Positions 44,790 through 53,071 of a stretch of 64,000 nt of DNA are shown here, piece after piece. Under the pieces are notes generated by a model, which was given only the letters and a program-made list of their open reading frames with translations, was not told where the DNA came from and ran no database searches. This DNA is from Anaerolineales bacterium. GTDB taxonomy: Bacteria; Chloroflexota; Anaerolineae; Anaerolineales; UBA4823. The first letter of the stretch is position 1, and each line of letters opens with the position of its first letter. The stretch lies in NCBI GenBank assembly GCA_003105035.1, contig PQAL01000010.1, forward strand, positions 1 through 64,000. Direction: 5' to 3'. Position numbers and translations under genes: made by a program.

Positions 44790-46676
44790 CTAGATCATGG
44801 AAATGAGGTCTGGTGAGGGCGTGCTACTCACCGTTGCCCCTGGAACCGTCTTGTTCAGCATATTGACGATCTCATCCGGATTGCCATTTTTCGCCAGCTC
44901 TATCAGTGCGTTCGTAGCTGTCTCAAGATCGTTGCTGGTCAGCAATTCATTTTCATCCAGACGTAACACATCTGGATGTTGGGTTGTGATATAGTCTGCA
45001 CCTTCATCCCATAATGCTTCACTCAGTTTTTCACCAGGCCGGATCCCGGTGTACACGATCTCAATATCCTTCCCCGGCTCAAGGCCGGATAGGCGGATCA
45101 AATCCTGGGCAAGGTCCACGATGCGGATCTGCTCGCCCATGTTCAGCACGAACACTTCTCCGCCTTTCCCCATTGCAGAGGCTTGCAGCACCAGGTGCAC
45201 CGCCTCAGGGATCGTCATGAAGTATCTTTCCATGTCAGGGTGCGTGATCGTGACTGGGCCTCCATCATCAATCTGACGCTTGAAGAGAAGCAACACACTG
45301 CCACGGCTGCCCAGCACATTGCCGAACCGCACCACGGACAAGGATTTACCGGTCCGGCGAGCAGCATCCAAGACCAGCATTTCGCCGATCCGTTTGGTGG
45401 CTCCGTATACACTCGTAGGGCAGATTGCCTTGTCGGTGGAGATCATCACCAGCCGTTCGACATCACTCGCAATCGAAGCATCCACGATGGTACGAGTTCC
45501 CAAGACGTTGTTGCTGACCGCTTCTTCGATATTGGCCTGCATGAGCGGCACATGTTTATGGGCAGCCGCGTGAAAGACAACTTGTGGATTATGGACTGAG
45601 AATAGGTTCTGGATGTGTTCCTTACCCCGAATGTCAGCGATCAGAGGATGTAATTTCAGGGAGGGAAAATCCTGTTCAAGCTCAATCAGGGTCTCAAATA
45701 TGCTGTTTTCACCATGCCCCAACAAAAAGAGCTCGGCTGGTTCCCAACGCGCGATCTGCCGGCATAATTCACGGCCGATTGAGCCGCCTGCACCCGTGAC
45801 AAGTACTTTTCGCCCTCCCAGGCTTGATCCAATCAGCTCATTGTCAATATGCGCCGGAGAGCGGCGCAGTAAATCGGTGATGTCAACTTCCCGAAGCCGG
45901 TTTACGCTGACTTTTCCCCCGATGAGCTCATGCAAGCTTGGCATCGTCCGTGAAGGGATATTGTTCAACCTGCAGGTTTCCGTCACTTTGCGAACCACCT
46001 GGCCGGGTGCACTCGGGATGGCAATGATCACTTCCTCCACCTTCTTCGAATCGATCAAGCGGTCAAGGTCATCGATCGTTCCAATCACCGGCGTGCCGTG
46101 GATTTCCTGTTTTTGTTTGGCTGGATCATCATCCACAAATCCAATCGGTTTGAGGTTGGCTTGAGGATTACGCTGCATTTCCCGCACAACGAGCGCCCCT
46201 GCGTCACCAGCGCCAGCGATCAGGACTCGCCTTTGCCTGCTACCATCTGGCCTGTTGGACGACTGGCTTTCTGCGATTATGCGGTAGGAAAAGCGCAAAC
46301 CGCCCACAGCCAGGAGGGACAATAACCAGTCAATCATCAAAACCCCGCGCGAGAACTCAAATGCCCGTAACAGGAATGAGATTAGCAGGACGACAATTGA
46401 TACGATGATCGAAGCAGTCGTTACCGCAATGGCGATAAGTTTGAGCTCGCGAATGCTGGCATATGCCCATAATCGCCGGTATAAGCCAAATTGATAGTAA
46501 ACGATGGGTTTAGCGATCAAGGCGACTGCGAGCATCACCAGGATTTGGGCTCTGAAGTCATACAGCCTGGCACCGAGCGGCACGCGTAGTAAGAAGCTGC
46601 CCAATACACACACGACGATGAAAAATAGATCGCCTGCCAAAACTGTCCGGTTTCTGGATAAGAAGTGCGGTTTCAA
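44790..46676 (-). CDS. CapD/WbpM-like membrane NDP-sugar dehydratase/epimerase
   Basis: The 628-residue protein has four N-terminal membrane helices (about 12-125) and a CoA-binding/Rossmann domain with VLIAGAGDAGALVVRE near 150. The C-terminal SDR domain has VLVTGAGGSIGRELCRQI near 290, STDKAICP and VYGATKRIGEM near 420. The family makes 4-keto-6-deoxy sugars from UDP-GlcNAc-type substrates, or epimerises them, for surface polysaccharides. The catalytic triad has the classical Tyr of YxxxK, whereas WbpM/PglF dehydratases usually carry Met at this position. It starts one base after the sugar transferase stop. Confidence 0.9.
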   Translation of the reverse strand: MKPHFLSRNRTVLAGDLFFIVVCVLGSFLLRVPLGARLYDFRAQILVMLAVALIAKPIVYYQFGLYRRLWAYASIRELKLIAIAVTTASIIVSIVVLLISFLLRAFEFSRGVLMIDWLLSLLAVGGLRFSYRIIAESQSSNRPDGSRQRRVLIAGAGDAGALVVREMQRNPQANLKPIGFVDDDPAKQKQEIHGTPVIGTIDDLDRLIDSKKVEEVIIAIPSAPGQVVRKVTETCRLNNIPSRTMPSLHELIGGKVSVNRLREVDITDLLRRSPAHIDNELIGSSLGGRKVLVTGAGGSIGRELCRQIARWEPAELFLLGHGENSIFETLIELEQDFPSLKLHPLIADIRGKEHIQNLFSVHNPQVVFHAAAHKHVPLMQANIEEAVSNNVLGTRTIVDASIASDVERLVMISTDKAICPTSVYGATKRIGEMLVLDAARRTGKSLSVVRFGNVLGSRGSVLLLFKRQIDDGGPVTITHPDMERYFMTIPEAVHLVLQASAMGKGGEVFVLNMGEQIRIVDLAQDLIRLSGLEPGKDIEIVYTGIRPGEKLSEALWDEGADYITTQHPDVLRLDENELLTSNDLETATNALIELAKNGNPDEIVNMLNKTVPGATVSSTPSPDLISMI

Positions 46677-46677
46677 G

Positions 46678-48102
46678 CTACCTACCCCGCAAGCGAATCA
46701 CCAGTGTCGGCGTCAGAAATATGATCCGCAGGTCCATTGCAAAAGTTCGGTGCATGATGTAGAACAGGTCGTATTCAAGCTTTTCAATCGTCTCATCGAT
46801 TGTGGAAGCATACTGTTGGTTCACCTGCGCCCAACCGGTAATACCCGGTCGAACTAATAATCGTGCCCGATAAAAGGGTACATGCTTCTGGAACCATTCC
46901 ACTAATTCAGGGCGTTCAGCCCGAGGGCCAACCAGGCTCATTTCGCCCCTGACCACATTATAAAACTGGGGTATCTCGTCAATATGTGTTTTACGCAGCA
47001 ACAGTCCTACCTTGGTTGCACGGCGATCATTTTCTTCCGCCCACTGCGGTTGACCATCTGCTTCTGCATCCTGGCGCATGGTTCTAAATTTGTAGATGTT
47101 ATACAACTGCCCGCCGCGGCCCATCCTGATTTGTTTATATAAGATCGGCTTGCCTGATTCAGCGATTATGGCGATTGCCACAAACGGAAACAGCAAGATC
47201 AGCAGGCACATCCCGATGATCCCCCCCAGGATATCCACCCCGCGCTTGGCCATCTCAGAGAATGCCTCCGAGCGGGCTTTATCAACGAAAGAACGCAAGA
47301 TCCATTCTGCTTCAAGGTAACGGATGGGTACCCGGTGAAGGAGCTCTTCATAGGCTACCGGCATGCGAATGATCTCAGTGCCGACTTCCTGGGCGTCCAA
47401 AAGCGCCTGAAACATGCCTCCTTGCATCTGCCCGGAAATTGCGACGATCAGGTCGGTGACCTGGTGGTCGTTAATCGCCTGTAACAGCTTTTCATGCCCG
47501 CCGAACACCTCATATCCTTCGATCATTGTCCCAATTTTCTGAGGATCATCATCGATGACACCGACCAGGATGTACGGTCGCGGCCGGTGCTGGTTGATGA
47601 TCTGGAGCATAATCGTGCCTGTATCACCTGCGCCTACTAACAGCATGCGGCGCATAAATTGTGGCGCAGTGAATATTCTGATGTAAAGGAGTCGCCAAAA
47701 TAACGTAAGGATAAAGGCACTGATTATAAATGAAGCGACGCTGATTCTAGGCAGTGAGTTTGGCTCGGAAGTGAAGTAAAACACCATGTAAAATCCAAGC
47801 CCGACCAGGGCAGAAAATGCAATGCTCCGTAAGGTTTGTCCCGGATCACGGGCGCGATGTTCGTCATACAAGCGCGCCATCAGCACTGGCCAGAAGAATG
47901 GCAGGAAGAAGAACCAAACCGGCAGGCGGAGGATAAATAAAAGCGTAAGGGATTGATACCTATCCGCCACTGACCATACGTAGATAGATATGATCAGAGC
48001 GATTTCTGCCATCAGGAAATCGACAATAAGAAGAAGCGTCCGCCTCTCCCGCGGTCGTAGACGCCATTTGGTTGAAATGGGTGTAGTCTTTGTTGCAATC
48101 AT
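46678..48102 (-). CDS. Polyprenyl-phosphate sugar-1-phosphate transferase (WcaJ-like)
   Basis: A 474-residue initiating transferase of exopolysaccharide synthesis, which puts the first sugar phosphate on undecaprenyl phosphate. Five membrane helices are expected: four in the N-terminal part and one at about 278-300 (GGIIGMCLLILLFPFVAIAI). Between them is a CoA-binding-like domain with LLVGAGDTGTIML near 155. The C-terminal catalytic region has KQIRMGRGGQLYNIYKFRTM near 330, KTHIDEIPQFYNVVRGEMS, VGPRAERPE and RPGITGWAQVNQ. These are standard marks of the family. Its start overlaps the GT2 stop by four bases. Confidence 0.93.
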   Translation of the reverse strand: MIATKTTPISTKWRLRPRERRTLLLIVDFLMAEIALIISIYVWSVADRYQSLTLLFILRLPVWFFFLPFFWPVLMARLYDEHRARDPGQTLRSIAFSALVGLGFYMVFYFTSEPNSLPRISVASFIISAFILTLFWRLLYIRIFTAPQFMRRMLLVGAGDTGTIMLQIINQHRPRPYILVGVIDDDPQKIGTMIEGYEVFGGHEKLLQAINDHQVTDLIVAISGQMQGGMFQALLDAQEVGTEIIRMPVAYEELLHRVPIRYLEAEWILRSFVDKARSEAFSEMAKRGVDILGGIIGMCLLILLFPFVAIAIIAESGKPILYKQIRMGRGGQLYNIYKFRTMRQDAEADGQPQWAEENDRRATKVGLLLRKTHIDEIPQFYNVVRGEMSLVGPRAERPELVEWFQKHVPFYRARLLVRPGITGWAQVNQQYASTIDETIEKLEYDLFYIMHRTFAMDLRIIFLTPTLVIRLRGR

Positions 48103-49106
48103 AATGGTTTGGTGTTCAATGCCGGCTTACGAAACATTCCCCAAAGGAATGCAGCACCCCATGCAATCTGGATGGTGGCTAATGCCAAAGGCACACCGAT
48201 TATGTAGGACATTTTCTTATGTTGTAAACTCATCTGGATTCCAATACCTAGGAGGATAATAGTATATAGTATCACAATAATTGCTAGCAACCAACGGGCG
48301 AGGCTCATGCCAACGACCAAAAGCCCCAGGATAATCAGTACCGCAACAAAAACTGGGGGAATCGCCTGGCGCCATCGCAGAGTCTTTGGATATTTTCGCA
48401 ACATCTGAGCTTTCCAATATCCATAACGCCAGTATTGAGCTGCCAGTTCCCGGAGGGTTGGCCTCGCATAGTATATGGAAGTGATTGAGGGATCCAGCCA
48501 AACCTTGCCACCCGACTGCCTGATACGTGTATTGAATTCATAATCCTCATTGGTGAGCAAGGATTCATCAAACATCCCGATCTGCTCGAAAATATCCCGA
48601 TGAAATGTTCCAAATGGCACTGTTTCGACTTCCTGAGCCACACCGCCAATCCGATACCGGGCATCACCTGCCCCGAGGGGGTGGGCTGCTGCCAGTGCAA
48701 TGGATCTGGCAATCCATGAAGAGTTCCCGGGGTGGATCTTCCAAATTCCACCGACATTATCTCCCAGGCCTTTTTTCAATTCATCGACACATTTCCGGAT
48801 ATAGTCAGGGTCGGGGATGGAATGAGCATCCATGCGGACAATATAACTTCCCCGTGCTCCTTCGATGGCGCGGTTAAGGCCTGATGGGATTACCCGTTGC
48901 GTATTATCAACGATGTGGACCTCGAGCTCTGGATGTTCTCTACGATAATCATTGATCACTGCTCGCGTGCCGTCGGTTGAGAGACCATCCGCAATCACCA
49001 CTTCAATATCCACCATAGGCACTGTTTGCGCGCAGATGGCATCCAGGAGCTTGCGGATTGTCGCTTCTTCGTTATAACAGGGCACAATAATCGATATATC
49101 AACCAT
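48099..49106 (-). CDS. Family 2 glycosyltransferase
   Basis: A 335-residue GT-A fold enzyme with SIIVPCYNEEATIRKLLD at the N terminus, VVIADGLSTDGT near residue 40, and the metal motif VRMDAHSIPDPDYIRK near 92. TNEDYEFNTRIRQSG near 190 is the ED catalytic-base region. Three or four C-terminal hydrophobic segments (about 255-325) tether it to the membrane, as in ExoA/succinoglycan-type transferases. The frame begins at a TTG (49118), but ATG 49106 gives the normal N terminus. It is the first gene of the polysaccharide/peptidoglycan operon. The sugar specificity is unknown. Confidence 0.88.
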   Translation of the reverse strand: MVDISIIVPCYNEEATIRKLLDAICAQTVPMVDIEVVIADGLSTDGTRAVINDYRREHPELEVHIVDNTQRVIPSGLNRAIEGARGSYIVRMDAHSIPDPDYIRKCVDELKKGLGDNVGGIWKIHPGNSSWIARSIALAAAHPLGAGDARYRIGGVAQEVETVPFGTFHRDIFEQIGMFDESLLTNEDYEFNTRIRQSGGKVWLDPSITSIYYARPTLRELAAQYWRYGYWKAQMLRKYPKTLRWRQAIPPVFVAVLIILGLLVVGMSLARWLLAIIVILYTIILLGIGIQMSLQHKKMSYIIGVPLALATIQIAWGAAFLWGMFRKPALNTKPL

Positions 49107-49174
49107 GATGAGGAGCAATCGATAGGTAATCGATAAAATATGGGATCGACGTTATAGGGTACGCAAACCTTGCT

Positions 49175-49570
49175 CTATTCACTAACCATGGCAATCGCTT
49201 CGATCTCCACCGCACCACCCTTTGGGAGCGCTGCTACCTGGACTGTCGATCGAGCGGGAGGATTCTCTTTGAAGAATTCTCCGTAGATGGCATTCATTTG
49301 GGCGAACTCAGCCATGTCTCTCAGGAACACGGTAGTTTTTACTACGTTTTCTAAGCATGAGCCAGCTTCAATGAGGATATTCTGGATATTTTTAATCGCT
49401 TGCCTTGTTTCGTGTTCGATTCCACCCTCAATAATATTGCCGGTTTCGGGGATGATGCCAAGCTGCCCTGCGGTGAAGATAAAGCAATGGGTTTTCACAC
49501 CCGCTGAATAAGGTCCAATTGCTTTTGGGGCACGGTCGGTCTTAATGATTGTTTTCGTCTGATCAGACAT
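49175..49570 (-). CDS. ridA: RidA-family enamine/imine deaminase
   Basis: A 131-residue YjgF/YER057c/UK114-type protein that hydrolyses reactive enamines or imines released by PLP enzymes. It has APKAIGPYSAGV near residue 14, FTAGQLGIIPETG near 33, and the substrate-binding Arg in PPARSTVQVAALPKGG near 104-119, followed by Glu in VEIEAIAM. All key residues of the active RidA group are present. GGAG precedes the ATG. It lies between the creatininase-family gene and the envelope operon; the PLP enzyme at the end of that operon is a possible physiological partner (inference). Confidence 0.93.
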   Translation of the reverse strand: MSDQTKTIIKTDRAPKAIGPYSAGVKTHCFIFTAGQLGIIPETGNIIEGGIEHETRQAIKNIQNILIEAGSCLENVVKTTVFLRDMAEFAQMNAIYGEFFKENPPARSTVQVAALPKGGAVEIEAIAMVSE

Positions 49571-49615
49571 GATTCACTCCTATCGATGGTTATTTGCGTG
49601 TTCATTGAGGATGGA

Positions 49616-50299
49616 TTATTCAAATTTTAATAACTGCAATATATCGTCAAGCGCAGCAGCAAAGACCTCCGACATGATCTCGGAGTCGACTTGATAAGGC
49701 CCGCCGAATACACCATCTTGATATAACTCGCGCGCCACTTTTGCGTTCACCAAGCCTGGAATGCGTGGAGGAATTTTCTCGCCATCTGGCAGCTCACCAA
49801 CTCGAGTAAAGGGGAAAGCTTCGATCCAGGCGGCATGAAAAGAACGTAACCCATGGCTCACGGCGACGTTTTCCACGCTATGAGCTTGCCACCAGGAATA
49901 CCATGCCAAATGCAGCTCAGGTAATGTATTGGCAACTTCAAAGAGCCGTGACCGAACAGGATCATTGCCACCGTGACCATTAAGAAACAAGAGCCGGCGA
50001 AAGCCTTGATGATAAGCACAGCGAACGATATCTTCTACCAGATCGAGCATCGTGGATGACCGTATGCTGAGACTGCCAGGATAATCGATAAAATAAGGCG
50101 AGATCCCGTAGTTCACCACCGGCGCCACCAGGACGCCTGTTTTTTGGTTGGCTGCATCAGCCAATGCCAGGGGGATTTTCACATCGGTTAATAAGCTAAG
50201 GTATCCGTGCTGCTCGCACGCCCCCAAGACAAGCATCAGTCGATTGTCGTTAGCTAAATAATGCTCGACATCGAACCAGGAACAATCTTCAAATCTCAT
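49616..50299 (-). CDS. Creatininase-family amidohydrolase
   Basis: The 227-residue protein belongs to the creatininase family of metal-dependent amidohydrolases. Metal-binding residues are seen in GACEQHGYLSLLTDVKI (Glu, His, Asp, about residues 27-43) and LFLNGHGGND near 105-114. APVVNYGISPYFIDYPG and a late Glu in DSEIMSEV complete the pattern. Family members act on creatinine, on pterin or flavin precursors (MftE, ArfB) and on other cyclic amides, and the exact reaction cannot be assigned. The gene is divergent from nuoA, with a 224-bp shared promoter region, and precedes ridA on the same strand. Confidence 0.87.
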   Translation of the reverse strand: MRFEDCSWFDVEHYLANDNRLMLVLGACEQHGYLSLLTDVKIPLALADAANQKTGVLVAPVVNYGISPYFIDYPGSLSIRSSTMLDLVEDIVRCAYHQGFRRLLFLNGHGGNDPVRSRLFEVANTLPELHLAWYSWWQAHSVENVAVSHGLRSFHAAWIEAFPFTRVGELPDGEKIPPRIPGLVNAKVARELYQDGVFGGPYQVDSEIMSEVFAAALDDILQLLKFE

Positions 50300-50403
50300 G
50301 GGTTCTATCCTTTTGCAAAATTATACACGCAAAGAATAATAATCATATCAATCCTGCTCGATATCGTGGACAGAAGTATAAAAAAATTGTGATTTATGAT
50401 AAG

Positions 50404-50431
50404 TTGACACGAATTTTACTTATGGTAAAAT
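50404..50431 (+). promoter_or_regulatory. Sigma70 promoter of the nuo cluster
   Basis: A perfect -35 TTGACA (50404-50409) and a near-perfect -10 TAAAAT (50426-50431) lie 16 bases apart. The leader to nuoA at 50524 is about 85 bases. Confidence 0.75.
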
Positions 50432-50523
50432 TACCGCGTTAAATCCTCGGTGACTAATGAAGTATTAATCTAAGTCATTGTATTGGGAGGATGCGATAAT
50501 TTCCCACATACAGGAGAGACACC

Positions 50524-50880
50524 ATGCAGAGTGATTGGCTATTTATTGGTCTATTTCTGCTGATTGTTGCATTATTTCCTGGAGCCCCAATCATCCTGGC
50601 TGGTTTAATCAGCCCTCATAGACCGAGCACTCAAAAGGCACAAACATACGAGTGCGGTCTGGAAACAGTGGGGGAAACCTGGGTCCAATTCAGGGTTCAA
50701 TACTATATCTATGCCCTGACATTCCTCGTTTTTGATGTTGAGCTTGTCTTTCTATTTCCCTGGGCGGTTGCATTTGACCAACTTTCGTTGTTTGGCGTCC
50801 TTTCTGGGGTGGTTTTCATCCTTATCCTGTTTGTCGAGCTATTAGCAGCCTGGCGAAAAGGCGTTTTGGAGTGGGCGTAG
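50524..50880 (+). CDS. nuoA: NADH-quinone oxidoreductase subunit A
   Basis: NuoA is a 118-residue membrane subunit at the junction of the two arms of complex I. It has three helices and the conserved QTYECGLETVGETWVQFRVQYY loop (region about 41-62), whose Cys lies near the quinone site, followed by FLVFDVELVFLFPWAVAF. AGGAG precedes the ATG. In most bacteria nuoB, C and D follow. Here a terminator-like hairpin follows and the next gene is nuoH. Confidence 0.96.
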   Translation: MQSDWLFIGLFLLIVALFPGAPIILAGLISPHRPSTQKAQTYECGLETVGETWVQFRVQYYIYALTFLVFDVELVFLFPWAVAFDQLSLFGVLSGVVFILILFVELLAAWRKGVLEWA

Positions 50881-50901
50881 TCGTTATGACTGAGAAAATT
50901 A

Positions 50902-50933
50902 AAAAGGCTGAAGGAAGCGTTCCTCAGCCTTTT
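50902..50933 (+). terminator. Terminator-like hairpin between nuoA and nuoH
   Basis: AAAAGGCTGA (50902-50911) pairs with TCAGCCTTTT (50924-50933), and GGAA/TTCC extends the stem above one bulged A. The 3' arm itself supplies four T residues, followed by ATTT. It is a good intrinsic terminator shape inside a presumed operon and may attenuate transcription into nuoH. Confidence 0.75.
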
Positions 50934-50981
50934 ATTTGTCAATTTGCTCCTTACACTACCTGTCTTATCTAGGAGAGCAGG

Positions 50982-52223
50982 ATGAATTTCTTAAGCGATC
51001 CGGTTAATTTCATTGCGAATTGGTTGAATACTTTGTTAGTTAATATTGGATTGTCTCAGGCAGCTGCGACGACCATTCTAACTTTTATTGGGGCATTCCT
51101 GGTGGGTGTATTTGGATTTTCCCTGGTGATTTTCACCATCTGGCTTGAGCGCAAATTGTACGCTCGCATCCAGGACCGCCTCGGTCCCAATCGCGTTGGG
51201 CCATGGGGAGTGTTTCAGACCTTCCCCGATATGGTAAAAATTTTTACCAAAGAATACATAACCCCCATTGGGGCAGATAAAGTCACATATAACCTGGCAC
51301 CCATCCTGTCGGTTTCTGCAGTTCTATTGATCTGGGCGGTTTTGCCTTTCGCCAAGACGATCGTTGGCTCTGATGTAAATGTCGGTGTTTTGTATCTTGT
51401 CGCAGTGGGTGGCATTGGGGCGTTAGGGATTATCCTGGCCGGTTGGTCATCCAATAACAAGTACTCCTTGCTGGGTGCATTCCGGGCTGTTGCTCAAATT
51501 GTTTCCTACGAAGTACCGATGGTCCTGGCACTGCTGGTCCCAGTACTGCTGGGCCGCACCATGGGGGTGAATAGCCTGGTCAATTCCCAGGTGGTCTGGT
51601 TTGTGATCATGTCGCCGATTGCTGCTTTTATCTTTTTTACCAGCTCAATAGCTGAGACGGGTCGGGCACCTTTTGATTTGCTGGAGGCTGAATCGGAAAT
51701 TGTCGCTGGTTACCAGACAGAATATTCAGGCTTAAAATTTGGCATGTTCTACGTAGGTGAATTTTTGCATGCATTCACCATCTCAGCCCTGACGGCGACA
51801 TTATTTCTAGGTGGATGGCGAGGCCCCTGGGCAGAACAGGTACCGATCCTGGGCGTCGCATGGTTCTTCATCAAGGCATTTCTTGTCTACTTTGTGGTTG
51901 TGCTCATCCGCATCTCGATGCCTCGTTTACGCATTGACCAGATGTTAAATTTCAACTGGAAGTTTCTCACCCCACTGGCCCTGGTCCTTCTCGTCCTGAC
52001 TGCCATCGTGGATAAGGGGTTTTTTATGATCATCCCGGGGTTCAATATATCTAGCACTCTGATTCCCTGGATTCGGGCGGGCGTGCACCTGGTATTGAAC
52101 CTGGCGATTATTTTTATCACCATCTTGTTGTTGAAATCACATCCTACCAAAACAGTCCAGGTAGTGGCTCAGCCGCGTCCTGTGGCTGTTGCCCCGGAAC
52201 CTCCGGCCTCGGTAATCTCGTAA
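50982..52223 (+). CDS. nuoH: NADH-quinone oxidoreductase subunit H
   Basis: A 413-residue NuoH, the membrane subunit that forms the quinone chamber with NuoB/D and connects to the proton channels. Family marks are ERKLYARIQDRLGPNRVGPWG near residue 48 (region), EYITPIGADK, and ETGRAPFDLLEAESEIVAGY near 225-244, containing the conserved Glu cluster of the E-channel. About 70 residues longer than E. coli NuoH, partly from a Pro/Ala-rich C-terminal tail after residue 385. AGGAGAG precedes the ATG. First gene after the hairpin that follows nuoA. Confidence 0.96.
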   Translation: MNFLSDPVNFIANWLNTLLVNIGLSQAAATTILTFIGAFLVGVFGFSLVIFTIWLERKLYARIQDRLGPNRVGPWGVFQTFPDMVKIFTKEYITPIGADKVTYNLAPILSVSAVLLIWAVLPFAKTIVGSDVNVGVLYLVAVGGIGALGIILAGWSSNNKYSLLGAFRAVAQIVSYEVPMVLALLVPVLLGRTMGVNSLVNSQVVWFVIMSPIAAFIFFTSSIAETGRAPFDLLEAESEIVAGYQTEYSGLKFGMFYVGEFLHAFTISALTATLFLGGWRGPWAEQVPILGVAWFFIKAFLVYFVVVLIRISMPRLRIDQMLNFNWKFLTPLALVLLVLTAIVDKGFFMIIPGFNISSTLIPWIRAGVHLVLNLAIIFITILLLKSHPTKTVQVVAQPRPVAVAPEPPASVIS

Positions 52224-52238
52224 AGGAAAGAACTGTTT

Positions 52239-52751
52239 ATGACCCTCGAGCAAATTGGTTTCCTCATCATTGCTGCAGTTACCCTGATCGCTGGTATGCG
52301 TGTCGTTACCAGCCGGAATATGATCCATTCGGCATTGTGGTTGATCCTGGCCTTGTTTGGGGTAGCGATTTTCTACGTGATGCTAGATGCGGGTTTCTTT
52401 GCGGTTATCCAGGTCATCATTTATATCGGCGCGATCGCCATTCTCTTCATCTTCGCAGCCATGTTGACCAGGCGGGTAATGCAGGATAGCGGCCCGCAGA
52501 CAAATTCCAGGTGGTGGCTAGGAGTAATTATCGCTGTTCTGTTATTGGCAGGCATCGGGGTCGTGTATACGAGCTGGCCGGAGTTTACCTCCCAGGCATC
52601 CCAGCTGCTGGGAGATTCTGGTCAGATCAGCCAGCTGGGAGTGGCATTGGTATCACCCGACAAGTATTTACTGCCTTTTGAGTTTGCCTCAATCCTTTTG
52701 GTGGCAGCTATGATTGGTGCGATTTTCGTGGCCGGAGAAAAGAAGCAATGA
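52239..52751 (+). CDS. nuoJ: NADH-quinone oxidoreductase subunit J
   Basis: NuoJ (170 residues) is a five-helix subunit next to the E-channel of complex I. It has VVTSRNMIHSALWLILALFG near residue 23-42 and the VIQVIIYIGAIAILFIFAAML pi-bulge helix region (about 62-82) that moves during turnover. AAAGGAAAG precedes the ATG; the stop overlaps nuoK by four bases. Confidence 0.95.
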   Translation: MTLEQIGFLIIAAVTLIAGMRVVTSRNMIHSALWLILALFGVAIFYVMLDAGFFAVIQVIIYIGAIAILFIFAAMLTRRVMQDSGPQTNSRWWLGVIIAVLLLAGIGVVYTSWPEFTSQASQLLGDSGQISQLGVALVSPDKYLLPFEFASILLVAAMIGAIFVAGEKKQ

Positions 52752-53056
52752 TCCCACTATCCTGGTATCTGACATTTGCGGCTGTCCTGTTTTGCGTTGG
52801 TTTATACGGCGTTTTAGTTCGGAAAAATGCCATCGGTATCCTGATGGGCATCGAGTTAATGCTTAATTCTGTTAATGTAAATCTGATCGCCTTCTGGCGC
52901 TATCGGTCTCCCAATGATATCGCCGGACAGGCGTTTGCTATTATTGTTTTTGCCGTTGCTGCTGCTGAAGTTGCTGTTGGTCTTGCCCTGATCATCTCCA
53001 TTTATCGTCGCCGTAACTCCGTTGTGGCTGATGATATGAATTTGTTGAAGTGGTAA
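52748..53056 (+). CDS. nuoK: NADH-quinone oxidoreductase subunit K
   Basis: NuoK (102 residues, normal length) is a three-helix antiporter-like subunit. GILMGIELMLNSVNVNLIAF (about residues 29-48) holds the conserved membrane Glu, and AFAIIVFAVAAAEVAVGLAL near 59-78 holds the second. The ATG overlaps the nuoJ stop (ATGA), so the two are translationally coupled. Confidence 0.96.
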   Translation: MIPLSWYLTFAAVLFCVGLYGVLVRKNAIGILMGIELMLNSVNVNLIAFWRYRSPNDIAGQAFAIIVFAVAAAEVAVGLALIISIYRRRNSVVADDMNLLKW

Positions 53057-53071
53057 TCTGAAAGGATTTTT

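Noticed and set aside
45613-46164. 183-codon plus-strand open frame
   Set aside because: Shadow of the CapD-like gene on the opposite strand, whose domain motifs are unmistakable.
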